A stretch of DNA of 64,000 nt from Hydrogenophaga sp. (GCF_030373245.1 NZ_JAUCZF010000002.1:186001-250000), one strand, 5' to 3'; numbered from the stretch's first letter, positions 19,215-28,536 are shown. The notes: a model not told the origin generated them from the letters alone. Numbers and translations are program-made.

Positions 19215-21017
19215 ATGTCCATGCGCTCCCACTACTGCGGTCTGGTGACCGAAGCCCAACTGGGTCAGACCGTTTCCCTGTGTGGCTGGGTGAACCGTCG
19301 CCGCGACCACGGCGGTGTGATTTTTGTCGACCTGCGCGACCGCGAAGGCTATGTGCAGGTGGTCTGTGACCCCGACCGCGCCGAGATGTTCGCCACCGCC
19401 GAAGACGTGCGCAACGAGTTCTGCGTTCAGGTCACTGGCTTGGTGCGCGCACGTCCAACAGGTACCACCAACGACAAACTCAAGAGCGGCCAGATCGAGG
19501 TTCTGTGTCACGAGCTCAAGGTGCTGAACGCGTCGGTCACACCGCCGTTTCAGCTTGATGACGACAACCTCTCCGAGACCACGCGTCTGACCCATCGCGT
19601 GCTCGACCTGCGTCGCCCGTACATGCAGAACAACCTGATGCTGCGCTACCGCGTGGCCATGGAAGTGCGCAAGTTCCTCGACGCCAACGGGTTCATCGAC
19701 ATCGAGACTCCCATGCTCACCAAGAGCACGCCCGAAGGCGCGCGCGACTACTTGGTGCCCAGCCGCGTGCACGATGGCCATTTCTTTGCCTTGCCGCAGT
19801 CGCCCCAGCTGTTCAAACAGCTGCTGATGGTGGCAGGCTTTGATCGTTACTACCAGATCACCAAATGCTTCCGCGACGAAGACCTGCGCGCCGATCGCCA
19901 GCCCGAGTTCACCCAGATTGATATCGAGACCTCCTTCCTGGGTGAAGAGGAAATTCGCGACATGTTCCAGGGCATGATCAAGACGGTATTCCAGAACACC
20001 CTGGGCGTTGATCTGGGCGAGTTCCCGGTGATGCCGTTCGCCGAAGCCATGCACCGCTTCGGTTCCGACAAGCCGGACCTGCGCGTGAAGCTGGAGCTGA
20101 CCGAGCTCACCGACATCATGGGCGATGTGGACTTCAAGGTGTTCAGCGCACCGGCGCAGATGAAGGGTGGCCGCGTGGTGGCGCTGTGCGTGCGCGGCGG
20201 CGCCGAGATGCCGCGCAGCGAAATTGACGCCTACACCGAGTTCGTCAAGATCTACGGCGCCAAGGGCCTGGCCTGGATCAAGGTCAACGAACTCGCCAAG
20301 GGCCGCGACGGCTTGCAGAGCCCGATCGTGAAGAACATCCACGACACGGCCTTGACTGAGATCTTGAAGCGCACCGGCGCGCAGGACGGCGACATCCTCT
20401 TCTTCGGCGCCGACAAGGTCAAGATCGTCAACGACGCCATCGGCGCGCTGCGTCTGAAGATCGGCCACAGCGCGCTGGGTAAGAAGAACGGCCTGTTCGA
20501 AGACCGCTGGGCGCCGATGTGGGTGGTGGACTTCCCGATGTTCGAACACGACGAAGAAGCCGACCGCTGGACCGCCGTGCACCACCCCTTCACCGCCCCG
20601 AAGGACGGCCACGAAGACTGGATGGTCACCGCGCCCGAGAAGTGCATCGCCAAGGGTTACGACATGGTGCTCAACGGCTGGGAAATCGGTGGCGGCTCGG
20701 TCCGTATCCACACCGCGGCCGTGCAGCAGAAGGTGTTTGACGCCCTGAAAATCACGCCCGAGGAAGCTCAGCTCAAGTTCGGCTTCCTGCTGGACGCGCT
20801 GCAGTACGGCGCGCCCCCGCACGGCGGCCTGGCTTTCGGCCTGGACCGCATCGTCACGCTCATGACCGGTGCCGAGTCCATCCGCGACGTGATCGCCTTC
20901 CCCAAGACCCAGCGCGCGCAGTGTCTCCTGACGCAAGCGCCGAGTCTGGTGGACGAAAAGCAACTGCGCGAGCTGCACATCCGGCTGCGCAATGCTGATC
21001 TGGTAAAGCCGACCTGA
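19215..21017 (+). CDS. aspS: Aspartyl-tRNA synthetase
   Basis: 600 residues, full length for the bacterial type with the GAD insertion. It charges tRNA(Asp) and, in this lineage, probably also tRNA(Asn). The N-terminal OB-fold anticodon domain ([26 protein letters not shown]), class II motif 2 ([18 protein letters not shown]) and motif 3 ([10 protein letters not shown]) are intact. A second ATG three codons in (MRSHYCGLV) is an equally plausible start. Confidence 0.97.
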   Translation: MSMRSHYCGLVTEAQLGQTVSLCGWVNRRRDHGGVIFVDLRDREGYVQVVCDPDRAEMFATAEDVRNEFCVQVTGLVRARPTGTTNDKLKSGQIEVLCHELKVLNASVTPPFQLDDDNLSETTRLTHRVLDLRRPYMQNNLMLRYRVAMEVRKFLDANGFIDIETPMLTKSTPEGARDYLVPSRVHDGHFFALPQSPQLFKQLLMVAGFDRYYQITKCFRDEDLRADRQPEFTQIDIETSFLGEEEIRDMFQGMIKTVFQNTLGVDLGEFPVMPFAEAMHRFGSDKPDLRVKLELTELTDIMGDVDFKVFSAPAQMKGGRVVALCVRGGAEMPRSEIDAYTEFVKIYGAKGLAWIKVNELAKGRDGLQSPIVKNIHDTALTEILKRTGAQDGDILFFGADKVKIVNDAIGALRLKIGHSALGKKNGLFEDRWAPMWVVDFPMFEHDEEADRWTAVHHPFTAPKDGHEDWMVTAPEKCIAKGYDMVLNGWEIGGGSVRIHTAAVQQKVFDALKITPEEAQLKFGFLLDALQYGAPPHGGLAFGLDRIVTLMTGAESIRDVIAFPKTQRAQCLLTQAPSLVDEKQLRELHIRLRNADLVKPT

Positions 21018-21144
21018 GTGCGGCCTGGCGTTGAGAAGTGCGCGGCCCATGCGCATTCGGGTCTGGGAACTATTGCCGCGACGACAGGGTCTGCTGAAGT
21101 ATCTTTGTGAGACGCTTTGACAACCCAATACCAGGAGAAATGCC

Positions 21145-21465
21145 ATGAACGATGTCGCCAGCGATACCCAGGTCAACAAGGAAAAACTGGTGCGCGACCT
21201 GCAGCGCGTGATCTCGGACGCCGAGGAACTGCTGCACGCCACCGCTGGCCAGACCGAAGGCAAGTTGGTGGAAATGCGTGAGCGCATCCGCAGCAACCTC
21301 ATGGACGCGCGGCACAAGCTGGGCGACCTGGAAGACAAGGTCAAGGACAAGACCAAGGAAGTAGCGCGCGCCACCGACGATTACGTGCACGAGCACCCCT
21401 GGCCCGCAATCGGCGCCGCGGTGGGAGTGGGTCTGGTGATCGGGCTGCTGATCGGTCGACGCTGA
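21145..21465 (+). CDS. DUF883 family protein (ElaB/YqjD-like)
   Basis: 106 residues. A long heptad-rich helix (about residues 12-80) is followed by a C-terminal membrane anchor with a Gly-rich end (HPWPAIGAAVGVGLVIGLLIGRR). Relatives ElaB and YqjD are inner-membrane proteins that bind stationary-phase ribosomes through the soluble helix. A good AGGAG ribosome-binding site precedes the start. First of a three-gene set equivalent to E. coli yqjD-yqjE-yqjK. Confidence 0.93.
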   Translation: MNDVASDTQVNKEKLVRDLQRVISDAEELLHATAGQTEGKLVEMRERIRSNLMDARHKLGDLEDKVKDKTKEVARATDDYVHEHPWPAIGAAVGVGLVIGLLIGRR

Positions 21466-21470
21466 CCGGC

Positions 21471-21848
21471 ATGGACAAGCCGCCGCCCACCCGCCTGAGC
21501 GCTTCGCTCAAGGGCCTCGCCGGCACGGTACTGACGTTGCTGCAGGTGCGCCTGGAGTTGCTCGGTGTCGAAACGCAGGAAGAGGTGGTGCGCGTGGTCG
21601 GTCTGTTGCTTTGGGGTGTGGCGGCAGCGCTCCTGCTCTCGTTGGGCTTGGGCTTTTTGGCTGTCTTCATCACCGTGGCACTCTGGGAGACGCAGCGCCT
21701 GCTGGCGCTGGGGGTATTTGCCACGCTCTTTCTCACCCTGGGGGGCATCGCCACCTGGATTGCCTACCAGCGAGTGCGCCGCGAATCCACCCTGTTTGCC
21801 AGCAGCCTGGCCGAGTTGCGGCAGGACCGCGAGCAGCTGAGATCCTGA
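21471..21848 (+). CDS. Phage holin family / YqjE-like membrane protein
   Basis: 125 residues with two strong membrane segments (about 40-65, GLLLWGVAAALLLSLGLGFLAV, and 75-98) between short amphipathic ends. It fits the Phage_holin_3_6/YqjE family. There is no lysis gene nearby, so the family name should not be read as phage origin. It starts 6 bases after the DUF883 stop. Confidence 0.9.
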   Translation: MDKPPPTRLSASLKGLAGTVLTLLQVRLELLGVETQEEVVRVVGLLLWGVAAALLLSLGLGFLAVFITVALWETQRLLALGVFATLFLTLGGIATWIAYQRVRRESTLFASSLAELRQDREQLRS

Positions 21849-21852
21849 GTCC

Positions 21853-22149
21853 ATGGCGCTATCCCGGCAAGCGCTCGCGCAGCGACGGCAATCCCTGGTG
21901 CTGCGCTCCCAGTTGCTTCGCGGCCAGCTGGGTACCGAGCTTCATGCGTTCGGGCCGGCGTTCACCTTGGCCGACCGTGCGCAGGACGCGTGGATCTGGG
22001 TGCGATCGCGTCCGCCTGCGGTGCTCTTGCCGGTATTGACGGTGAGCGTGGTCTGGGTGATTCGAAAACCGACGCGGCTGTTTCGCCTGACTTGGGGCGC
22101 CTGGTCGGCCTGGCGCCTTTGGCAGCGCGCGGCGCGGCGCTGGCTGTGA
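21853..22149 (+). CDS. YqjK-like protein
   Basis: 98 residues, strongly basic. The start SRQALAQRRQSLVLRSQLLRGQL resembles the YqjK family; a hydrophobic stretch (PAVLLPVLTVSVVWVI) lies near the middle and the C-terminus is Trp/Arg-rich. It follows the YqjE-like gene by 4 bases. No function is known. Confidence 0.85.
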   Translation: MALSRQALAQRRQSLVLRSQLLRGQLGTELHAFGPAFTLADRAQDAWIWVRSRPPAVLLPVLTVSVVWVIRKPTRLFRLTWGAWSAWRLWQRAARRWL

Positions 22150-22159
22150 GGCGCATTCC

Positions 22160-22648
22160 TTGACCGCGGGTCGCCCGTTCAAAATTCCCCAGTCTGTGCT
22201 GGTGGTGATCCACACCCCAGCGCTGGAGGTCTTGCTGATCGAGCGTGCCGATGCCCCGGGTTTCTGGCAGTCGGTGACCGGGTCCAAGGACACCCTGGAC
22301 GAGTCCTTTGAGGACGCGGCGGTGCGCGAGGTGCGGGAGGAAACCGGGCTGGACGTGCGCGCCGGCGGCCATGTGCTGACCGACTGGGGGTTGGAAAACG
22401 TGTACGAGATCTACCCGCAGTGGCGCCACCGCTATGCGCCAGGCGTCACCCACAACACCGAGCACCTGTTCGGCTTGTGTGTCCCGGTGGCCGCGCCGGT
22501 GTTGCTGAGTGCGCGCGAGCACCGGAACCAGGTCTGGCTGCCCTGGGCGCAGGCGGCAGATCGTTGCTTCTCACCGTCCAACGCCGAGGCGATCGTCTGG
22601 CTTCCCAGGCTGGGCGTCCCCGGCTGCCAGTCCCCAAGATCCTGCTGA
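22160..22648 (+). CDS. nudB: Dihydroneopterin triphosphate diphosphatase
   Basis: 162 residues from a TTG start ten bases after the YqjK-like stop. The Nudix box is present as GSKDTLDESFEDAAVREV followed by REETGLDV; the first Gly is one position early relative to the strict consensus, which I recall as common in this subfamily. The N-terminal KIPQSVLVVIHTP and WQSVTGS segments favour NudB, which removes pyrophosphate from dihydroneopterin triphosphate in folate synthesis. folE, the step before it, lies 2.2 kb downstream. Confidence 0.9.
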   Translation: MTAGRPFKIPQSVLVVIHTPALEVLLIERADAPGFWQSVTGSKDTLDESFEDAAVREVREETGLDVRAGGHVLTDWGLENVYEIYPQWRHRYAPGVTHNTEHLFGLCVPVAAPVLLSAREHRNQVWLPWAQAADRCFSPSNAEAIVWLPRLGVPGCQSPRSC

Positions 22649-22693
22649 AAAACAAGCCCGCGAAGGCGAACCCGTTGATGGCATGATTTGGCC

Positions 22694-23422
22694 ATGAGCA
22701 TCCTGCGCGTCGCGACTTACAACATCCACAAAGGCGTGCAAGGCATGGGTCCGTCGCGGCGGCTGGAGATCCACAACCTGGTGCACGCGGTGGAGCAGTT
22801 TGACGCCGACATCATCTGCCTGCAAGAGGTGCGACGCCACCACCGCAAGCTGGAAAAGCAGTTCACCCGCTGGCCCGATCTGGACCAGGCCAACTACCTC
22901 TCGCCCGACGGCTACGAGGCGGTGTATCGCACCAACGCCATCACCCGCCACGGCGAACACGGCAACGCCTTGCTCTCGCGCTGGCCAGTGCTCGACAGCA
23001 AACACTCCGATGTATCGGACCACCGCTTCGAGCAGCGTGGCCTGCTGCACGCGCAGCTGCTGGTCGAGGGCCTTGATGTGCACGTGGTGGTGGTTCATTT
23101 TGGTCTTATCCACGCCAGCCGCGAGCGCCAGGTTCAGCGACTGGGTGAGTACATCCGCCGCGAACTGCCCGAGACGGCGCCGCTCATCGTCGCTGGTGAT
23201 TTCAACGACTGGGGTGCCAAGCTGCTCAAGCCCATGGCCGACCTCGATCTGCGCACCTTCGACAGCCTGCGCCTGCCTACCTATCCGTCGCGCTTACCGC
23301 TGCTGCACCTCGATCGCATCTATGTGCGCGGCTTGAGACCAGTCACGGCCCATGTGCCGCACGGCAAGGCCTGGTCGCGCATGTCGGACCACCTGCCCCT
23401 GATCGCGGAGCTGGAGCTGTAG
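22694..23422 (+). CDS. Endonuclease/exonuclease/phosphatase family protein
   Basis: 242 residues from the ATG at 22694. The EEP fold is complete: RVATYNIHKG, the metal-binding Glu in CLQEVR, VVHFGLIHASR, GDFNDWG and the terminal SDHLPL. Substrate cannot be read from the sequence; relatives include DNA repair nucleases and phospholipid or sugar phosphatases. Its stop codon overlaps the GTG start of clsB by one base, so a role connected with membrane phospholipids is a reasonable inference. Confidence 0.93.
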   Translation: MSILRVATYNIHKGVQGMGPSRRLEIHNLVHAVEQFDADIICLQEVRRHHRKLEKQFTRWPDLDQANYLSPDGYEAVYRTNAITRHGEHGNALLSRWPVLDSKHSDVSDHRFEQRGLLHAQLLVEGLDVHVVVVHFGLIHASRERQVQRLGEYIRRELPETAPLIVAGDFNDWGAKLLKPMADLDLRTFDSLRLPTYPSRLPLLHLDRIYVRGLRPVTAHVPHGKAWSRMSDHLPLIAELEL

Positions 23423-24744
23423 TGTCCACCCGACCCCTGCCCGAGGACCTGCCTCGTATCCGGCGGGGCCAGCTGCGCAGCGGCCACCAGCTGCTGCTGC
23501 TTGAGAATGGTGCGGCATTTTTTCCGGCGCTGGTCGATGCGATGGACGCGGCGCGCTCGGTGGTTCATCTGGAGACCTACATTTTTGAGTTCGCTGGCTC
23601 GGCACTGAGCGTGGCGCAGGCGCTGGAGCGAGCGGCGCAGCGTGGCGTGCGCGTGCGGCTGGTGGTGGATGGCGTGGGCACGCCCCATATACCGGTGGAG
23701 TGGCAGCGGCGATTTGCCGCCGCCGGGGTGCGCTGGCGGGTCTATGCACCGCTCGGGCGTCTCGGTCTGCTGATCCCCAGCCGCTGGCGCCGGCTGCACC
23801 GCAAGCTGTGTGTGATCGACGGCACGGTGGGCTTTTGCGGCGGTATCAACATCATCGATGACCAGGACGATGTGGCACTGGGCCGGCTCAGTGCGCCGCG
23901 GCTTGATTTTTCGCTGCGCGTGGCCGGGCCGCTGGTGGCCGACATGACTGAGACCATGGAGCAGCTCTGGTGGCGCCTGCAGGCGGTGCGAAAGGCACGT
24001 CAGCGTGAATTTCGTGCGGCCTGGGAGGCCTTGCGCGAGACCAGTCCGGTGGGGGACTTTTCGCGCCTGCTTGGCAAGCTAGAAGCGCGCACCGGCCTGG
24101 GCCGGGTCAATGCGGATGCCGAAGGTGGCGCCGAGGACGCCTTCACCGATGGCCTGCTGGGTGTGGACGATGCGCGGGCCGCGCTGCAGTTGCGCGACAA
24201 CGTCAGCCACCGTCACGACATTGAGCGTGCATACCTGAAGGCCATCGGCGCGGCGCGCCAGGACATCGTGATCGCCAACGCCTATTTCGTCCCCGGGCGC
24301 AAACTGCGCCGCGCGCTGACGCTGGCGGCACAGCGTGGCGTGCGCGTGCGACTGCTGTTGCAGGGCAAGTACGAACACTTCATGCAGTACCGGGCCGCGC
24401 GGCCGGTGTACCAGACACTGCTGGACGCCGGCATCGAGATACACGAATACGGGCCGAGCGCCCTGCATGCCAAGGTGGCGGTGGTGGACCGGCGCTGGGC
24501 CACGGTCGGGTCGACCAACCTCGATCCGCTGTCGCTGCTATTGGCGCGCGAGGCCAACGTGAGCACGACCGATCGGCGCTTTGCTTCGCTGCTGCACGAT
24601 TGCCTGGATGCTATCTTGCAGCATGGATCGAACCAGATCGAGATCGAGCAGTTGCGCCGCCGCCCCTGGCAGCAGCGCGCGCTGGATCGCCTGGCTTTTG
24701 CGGTGATGCGCGCCACGCTGTTCCTGACCGGATACCGGTACTAG
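23422..24744 (+). CDS. clsB: Cardiolipin synthase B
   Basis: 440 residues from a GTG start. Two HKD phospholipase-D motifs are intact: HRKLCVIDGTVGFCGG and HAKVAVVDRRWATVGSTN. It lacks the N-terminal membrane segments of ClsA, which identifies the ClsB type. The enzyme condenses phosphatidylglycerol with a second phospholipid to make cardiolipin at the inner membrane. A linker of about 60 residues between the two halves (around residues 190-260) is less conserved. Confidence 0.94.
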   Translation: MSTRPLPEDLPRIRRGQLRSGHQLLLLENGAAFFPALVDAMDAARSVVHLETYIFEFAGSALSVAQALERAAQRGVRVRLVVDGVGTPHIPVEWQRRFAAAGVRWRVYAPLGRLGLLIPSRWRRLHRKLCVIDGTVGFCGGINIIDDQDDVALGRLSAPRLDFSLRVAGPLVADMTETMEQLWWRLQAVRKARQREFRAAWEALRETSPVGDFSRLLGKLEARTGLGRVNADAEGGAEDAFTDGLLGVDDARAALQLRDNVSHRHDIERAYLKAIGAARQDIVIANAYFVPGRKLRRALTLAAQRGVRVRLLLQGKYEHFMQYRAARPVYQTLLDAGIEIHEYGPSALHAKVAVVDRRWATVGSTNLDPLSLLLAREANVSTTDRRFASLLHDCLDAILQHGSNQIEIEQLRRRPWQQRALDRLAFAVMRATLFLTGYRY

Positions 24745-24813
24745 GGACGAAGTTCAAGACCCCTGTGCGCGGCCCGGTATTCAGGGCCTTTCGGGCCGGT
24801 GTTAGCATGCGCC

Positions 24814-25548
24814 ATGCTCATGAAGAACGAACCCGCCATGACACCTGCTACCCCTCCGGACGACGACGTGGGCGTGCCGGTTTCGGTCAAGATCCGCGAG
24901 CGCATCAAGGCCGCTCGACAGCGTTTCCATTCCAATGACAACATCGCGGAATTCATCCGCCCCGGTGAGCTTGATCTGCTCCTGGACGAGGTCACGGGCA
25001 AGATGCAGGGTGTGCTCGACAGCCTGGTGATCGACCTGGAAAATGACCACAATACCGGTGACACCGCGCGCCGAGTGGCCAAGATGTACATCCGAGAGGT
25101 GTTCAACGGCCGTTACGTCAAGGGCCCGGCGGTCACCGAGTTCCCCAATGCAGAACATCTCAACGAGTTGCTCATCGTGGGTCCGATCACGGTGCGCAGC
25201 GCTTGCAGCCACCACTTCTGCCCGGTCATCGGCAAGATCTGGATCGGCGTCATGCCCAATGAGCACACCAACGTCATCGGACTCTCGAAGTACGCGCGGC
25301 TGGCCGAATGGATCATGGGCCGGCCCCAGATTCAGGAGGAGGCTGTGGTGCAACTGGCCGACCTGATTCAAGAAAAGACCCAGCCCGACGGCCTGGCCAT
25401 TGTGATGGAGGCCAGTCACTACTGCATGGCGTGGCGCGGCGTGAAGGACATGGACAGCAAGATGATCAATTCGGTCATGCGCGGCGTGTTCCTCAAAGAT
25501 CCCAACCTGCGGCGCGAATTCCTCTCGCTGATTCCGCGCAAGAACTGA
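24814..25548 (+). CDS. folE: GTP cyclohydrolase I
   Basis: About 244 residues; in-frame ATGs at 24814, 24820 and 24838 all lack a strong ribosome-binding site, so the start is uncertain by up to eight codons. It converts GTP to 7,8-dihydroneopterin triphosphate. The zinc site (SACSHHFCPVIGK) and active-site segments (VGPITVRS; GLSKYARL; MEASHYCMAWRGVKD) are present. The BLUF gene follows after 25 bases and a terminator closes the pair. Confidence 0.95.
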   Translation: MLMKNEPAMTPATPPDDDVGVPVSVKIRERIKAARQRFHSNDNIAEFIRPGELDLLLDEVTGKMQGVLDSLVIDLENDHNTGDTARRVAKMYIREVFNGRYVKGPAVTEFPNAEHLNELLIVGPITVRSACSHHFCPVIGKIWIGVMPNEHTNVIGLSKYARLAEWIMGRPQIQEEAVVQLADLIQEKTQPDGLAIVMEASHYCMAWRGVKDMDSKMINSVMRGVFLKDPNLRREFLSLIPRKN

Positions 25549-25573
25549 ATCCGATCACCAACCCGAGTCGCCC

Positions 25574-25999
25574 ATGCTTGTCCGTCTGCTCTACGTCAGC
25601 CGCGCCGTCAGCAAAGACAGCGCCCAAGTCATTGAATCCATCCTGGAGTCGTCCCGATCGCACAATCTGGGCAACGGCATCACTGGGGTGCTCTGCTACG
25701 GCGGCGGCGTGTTCCTGCAGGCCATCGAAGGCGGCCGCACTGCGGTCAACGGGTTGTACAACCACATCGTGGCCGATGAGCGACACACCGACGTGGTGTT
25801 GCTGCATTACGAGGAGATCGCTGAGCGGCGGTTTGGTGGGTGGACTATGGGCCAGGTCAACCTGTCCAAGCTCAATACGTCGATCGTGCTGAAGTACTCA
25901 GAGAAGCCAGAGTTCGATCCGTACAGCGTGTCTGGCCGCGTTTCGCTCGCCCTCCTCGAAGAGCTGATGGCTACCGCCAGCATCATCGGGCGAGCCTGA
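25574..25999 (+). CDS. BLUF domain blue-light photoreceptor
   Basis: 141 residues, a stand-alone short BLUF protein of the PixD/BlrB type with no attached output domain. BLUF proteins bind FAD and change hydrogen bonding on blue-light absorption. Key residues are at the spacing known from AppA: Tyr7, Asn31, Gln49 (in FLQAIEG) and Trp90/Met92 (GGWTMG), so the site looks photoactive. The C-terminal 40 residues would form the two short helices that carry the signal to a partner. It is 25 bases after folE and 29 bases before a terminator, so it is probably read with folE. The partner is unknown. Confidence 0.95.
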   Translation: MLVRLLYVSRAVSKDSAQVIESILESSRSHNLGNGITGVLCYGGGVFLQAIEGGRTAVNGLYNHIVADERHTDVVLLHYEEIAERRFGGWTMGQVNLSKLNTSIVLKYSEKPEFDPYSVSGRVSLALLEELMATASIIGRA

Positions 26000-26028
26000 T
26001 CGGCGTCAGATTCGCGCTGCTCTGCGGA

Positions 26029-26062
26029 CCGCAGCCACTCCGATGAGGGCTGCGGTTTTTTG
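26029..26062 (+). terminator. Rho-independent terminator after the BLUF gene
   Basis: An 8-bp perfect stem (CCGCAGCC/GGCTGCGG) with an 11-base loop is followed by TTTTTTGTTT. It separates the folE-BLUF pair from the EamA transporter gene that starts 12 bases later. Confidence 0.9.
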
Positions 26063-26073
26063 TTTCCGCTTTC

Positions 26074-26955
26074 ATGTCCCCCACCGCCTTTTCCCTGATC
26101 GTGCTTGCTGGCCTGATTCACGCTGGCTGGAACATCGTGGCCAAACAGGCGGGTGGCGATGCGCGCGTTGCGTTTTTCATCTCGGTACTCGTGATGCTGA
26201 TCTGGGCGCCATTGGGCTGGTGGCTGGGACGAGTCGAAGTGCCTCGCTGGGGCCCCACCGAGTGGGGGTTTGTGCTGGGCAGTGGTCTGCTGCACGTGGC
26301 CTATTTTGTGGTGCTGCTGCGCGGCTACCGCAAGTCCGATCTGACCGTGGTGTATCCGCTGGCGAGCGGTTCCGGTCCTTTGCTGTCATCGATGGTGGCG
26401 ATCGTGTTTCTGGGCGAGCAGGTGTCGGCCCTGGCGGCGGCCGGTATTGCTGGCGTGGTCAGCGGCGTCTTCCTGATCGCGGGCGGTCCACGTCTTTGGC
26501 GGGCAGCGCGCGATCCGGTGGCGCGGCAGCGCGTACACATCGGGGTGGTTTATGGTCTGCTGACCGGCGCGTTCATCGCGGCCTACACTCTGGTGGACGG
26601 CTACGCGGTGAAGTGGCTGCTGATGTCACCCATCTTGGTTGACTACATGGGCAACTTCGTTCGCGTTGCCTTGCTCGCCCCCAATGCCATGCGCGACCGC
26701 CCGGCCGCCTGGGCGCTCTGGCGCCAGCAATGGCGGCCTGCACTGGTGGTGGCGCTGTTCAGTCCCGTGGCCTATGTGCTGGTGCTCTATGCGATGCAGA
26801 CCGCACCGCTGTCGCATGTGGCGCCGGCTCGCGAAGTCTCCATGTTGTTCGCCGCGCTCATCGGTGGCCACTTGCTGGGCGAAGGTGAGCGCGGTTTGCG
26901 GATGCTGGGCGCCGTGTGCATTGCTGGCGGCGTCGTGGCGTTGGGACTGGGATGA
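26074..26955 (+). CDS. EamA/DMT family transporter
   Basis: 293 residues with ten predicted membrane segments in two five-helix repeats, the drug/metabolite transporter layout. Family features include IHAGWNIVAKQ in helix 1, VYPLASGSGPLLSSM, and the second-repeat VAPAREVSMLFAALIGG. The substrate is not predictable. Its stop overlaps the start of the DUF429 gene by 4 bases. Confidence 0.92.
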   Translation: MSPTAFSLIVLAGLIHAGWNIVAKQAGGDARVAFFISVLVMLIWAPLGWWLGRVEVPRWGPTEWGFVLGSGLLHVAYFVVLLRGYRKSDLTVVYPLASGSGPLLSSMVAIVFLGEQVSALAAAGIAGVVSGVFLIAGGPRLWRAARDPVARQRVHIGVVYGLLTGAFIAAYTLVDGYAVKWLLMSPILVDYMGNFVRVALLAPNAMRDRPAAWALWRQQWRPALVVALFSPVAYVLVLYAMQTAPLSHVAPAREVSMLFAALIGGHLLGEGERGLRMLGAVCIAGGVVALGLG

Positions 26956-27806
26956 GCGGCACTTCTGAGCATTTCATGCTGCTGGGCTGCGACTTCACCA
27001 GCGCGCCCTCGCGCCGCAAGCCCATCACGCTGGCGGTCGGGCGAATGGACCGTGGCCGAGTGCTGCTGGAAACGCTGTTGCTTTTTGATAGCCTGGACGC
27101 CTGGTCCGCCCACCTGGCGCGATCCGATGTCGCACCCTGGGTGGGAGGCTTCGATCTGCCGTTTGGTTTGCCACGCGAGCTGGTGACAGCTCTGGGATGG
27201 CCGACCGAATGGCTGCCGTGTCTGCGTCACTACGCCAGCCTGAGCCGAGAGCAGATCCGAGCCGAGTTTTCCGCTTTTTGCGACGCCCGGCCAGCGGGTG
27301 GCAAGTTTGCGCACCGTGCCACCGATGGCCCGGCCGGCTCCAGCCCGAGCATGAAGTGGGTCAATCCGCCCGTGGCCTACATGCTCCATGCGGGTGTTCC
27401 CCGGCTGGTGGATGCGGGCGTGAGCTTGCCGGGGCTGCACCCAGGTGATTCGCAACGCGTGGCGCTGGAGGCCTACCCTGGCTTGCTGGCGCGCAGCGTG
27501 CTCGGCACCACCTCTTACAAGAGCGACGACAAGGCCAAGCAGACGGCGGACCGCCTGATCGCCCGCAAGACGCTGGTTCACGCGCTGGAAAACGGTCTGG
27601 CGCCGCTGCTGCAGGCCGCAGGACTTCGTCTGAAACTCAGCCATGCCCAACGCGACGCCTTGGCCGACGACCCCCGTGGCGATACGCTGGACGCGGTGCT
27701 GTGTCTGCTGCAGGCCGCCTGGGCTGTGCGCCAGCGCGCGGGAGGCCATCCACAGTGGGGGCTGCCGGCCTTCGATCCACTGGAAGGCTGGATCGTCACT
27801 GCCTGA
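26952..27806 (+). CDS. DUF429 domain protein (RNase H-like fold)
   Basis: 284 residues from the ATG that overlaps the EamA stop (ATGA). DUF429 features are visible: GCDFTSAPSRRKPITLAVG at the start, VGGFDLPFGLPREL in the middle, LEAYPGLLAR and a C-terminal GDTLDAVLCLLQA with a conserved Asp. The fold is predicted to be RNase H/resolvase-like with acidic residues that could bind metal, but no activity has been shown that I know of. Confidence 0.88.
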   Translation: MSGTSEHFMLLGCDFTSAPSRRKPITLAVGRMDRGRVLLETLLLFDSLDAWSAHLARSDVAPWVGGFDLPFGLPRELVTALGWPTEWLPCLRHYASLSREQIRAEFSAFCDARPAGGKFAHRATDGPAGSSPSMKWVNPPVAYMLHAGVPRLVDAGVSLPGLHPGDSQRVALEAYPGLLARSVLGTTSYKSDDKAKQTADRLIARKTLVHALENGLAPLLQAAGLRLKLSHAQRDALADDPRGDTLDAVLCLLQAAWAVRQRAGGHPQWGLPAFDPLEGWIVTA

Positions 27807-27882
27807 TGGCCGGGTGACAAGCCGCGGCTGGCACCGCTGCCACAATCCCCCACAACGTTAACGCCCGAGCGCTGGAACCCTC

Positions 27883-28365
27883 ATGAGCCCGACCCCCAAC
27901 CCCATCGTCCCTACGCTGCCCACCGATCTGCGATTTGCGTTTGTCGAGGCCTCCTGGCATGCGGACATCGTGCATCAGGCGCGCGACGCTTTCTTTGAAG
28001 CCATGGCAGAGGCTGGGGTGGCCGCGGATCGCATCGACGTGTTTGACGTGGCTGGCGCATTTGAGATCCCGCTGCACGCCCAGCGGCTGGCACGATCGGG
28101 TCGCTACGCCGCCATCGTCGGCAGCGCGCTGGTGGCCGACGACGGCATCTATCGTCACGACATCATCTCCACCACTGTGGTGCGTGCCTTGATGGATGTG
28201 CAGCTCGACACCGGTGTGCCGGTGATTTCTGCGGTGCTCACGCCGCACCATTTTCACGAGCATGTGGAACACCGCAAGTATTTTCTGCGCCACTTTGCGG
28301 TCAAGGGATCGGAGGCGGCTGAGGCTTGTCTCAAGACGGTGGCGGGTCTCAGGGTGTTGCCGTGA
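27883..28365 (+). CDS. ribH: 6,7-dimethyl-8-ribityllumazine synthase, type II (RibH2-like)
   Basis: 160 residues. It condenses 5-amino-6-ribitylamino-uracil with dihydroxybutanone phosphate to form lumazine, the penultimate step of riboflavin synthesis. The GAFEIPL, SALVADDGIYRHDIIS, TPHHFHEH and HFAVKGSEAAEAC blocks match the RibH2 class (decameric enzymes of Brucella and Mesorhizobium) rather than the RibH1 class, which has GxVIRGxTxHFD at this place. The catalytic His (YRHD) and the phosphate-binding Lys are kept. No other rib genes are nearby. The 76-base upstream region shows no FMN riboswitch. Confidence 0.92.
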   Translation: MSPTPNPIVPTLPTDLRFAFVEASWHADIVHQARDAFFEAMAEAGVAADRIDVFDVAGAFEIPLHAQRLARSGRYAAIVGSALVADDGIYRHDIISTTVVRALMDVQLDTGVPVISAVLTPHHFHEHVEHRKYFLRHFAVKGSEAAEACLKTVAGLRVLP

Positions 28366-28536
28366 AGTGGGCGAACATTTCGTCTGCTGCAAACCACGCT
28401 GACCGGCGCCGGGTGGTGTTCAGGCTACCGTCCGGCCGGTCAATCAGGTCAAAATAACGGACATGATGGTTTGGTATTCATGCGCAAAGGACCGAGCGGC
28501 TGCCTGCCGCGGGCGTTGCTGGGGGGATTTGGCAAA

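Noticed and set aside
21471-21848. Holin-family gene as a sign of prophage
   Set aside because: It belongs to the chromosomal YqjD-YqjE-YqjK-like trio, and there are no lysin, structural or integrase genes near it.
24760-24805. GGCCC/GGGCC hairpins between clsB and folE as a terminator
   Set aside because: Several alternative short GC stems can form but none is followed by a T run; left uncalled.
27807-27882. FMN riboswitch before the lumazine synthase gene
   Set aside because: RibH2 genes are sometimes under RFN control, but the 76-base gap is too short for the element and lacks its conserved stems.
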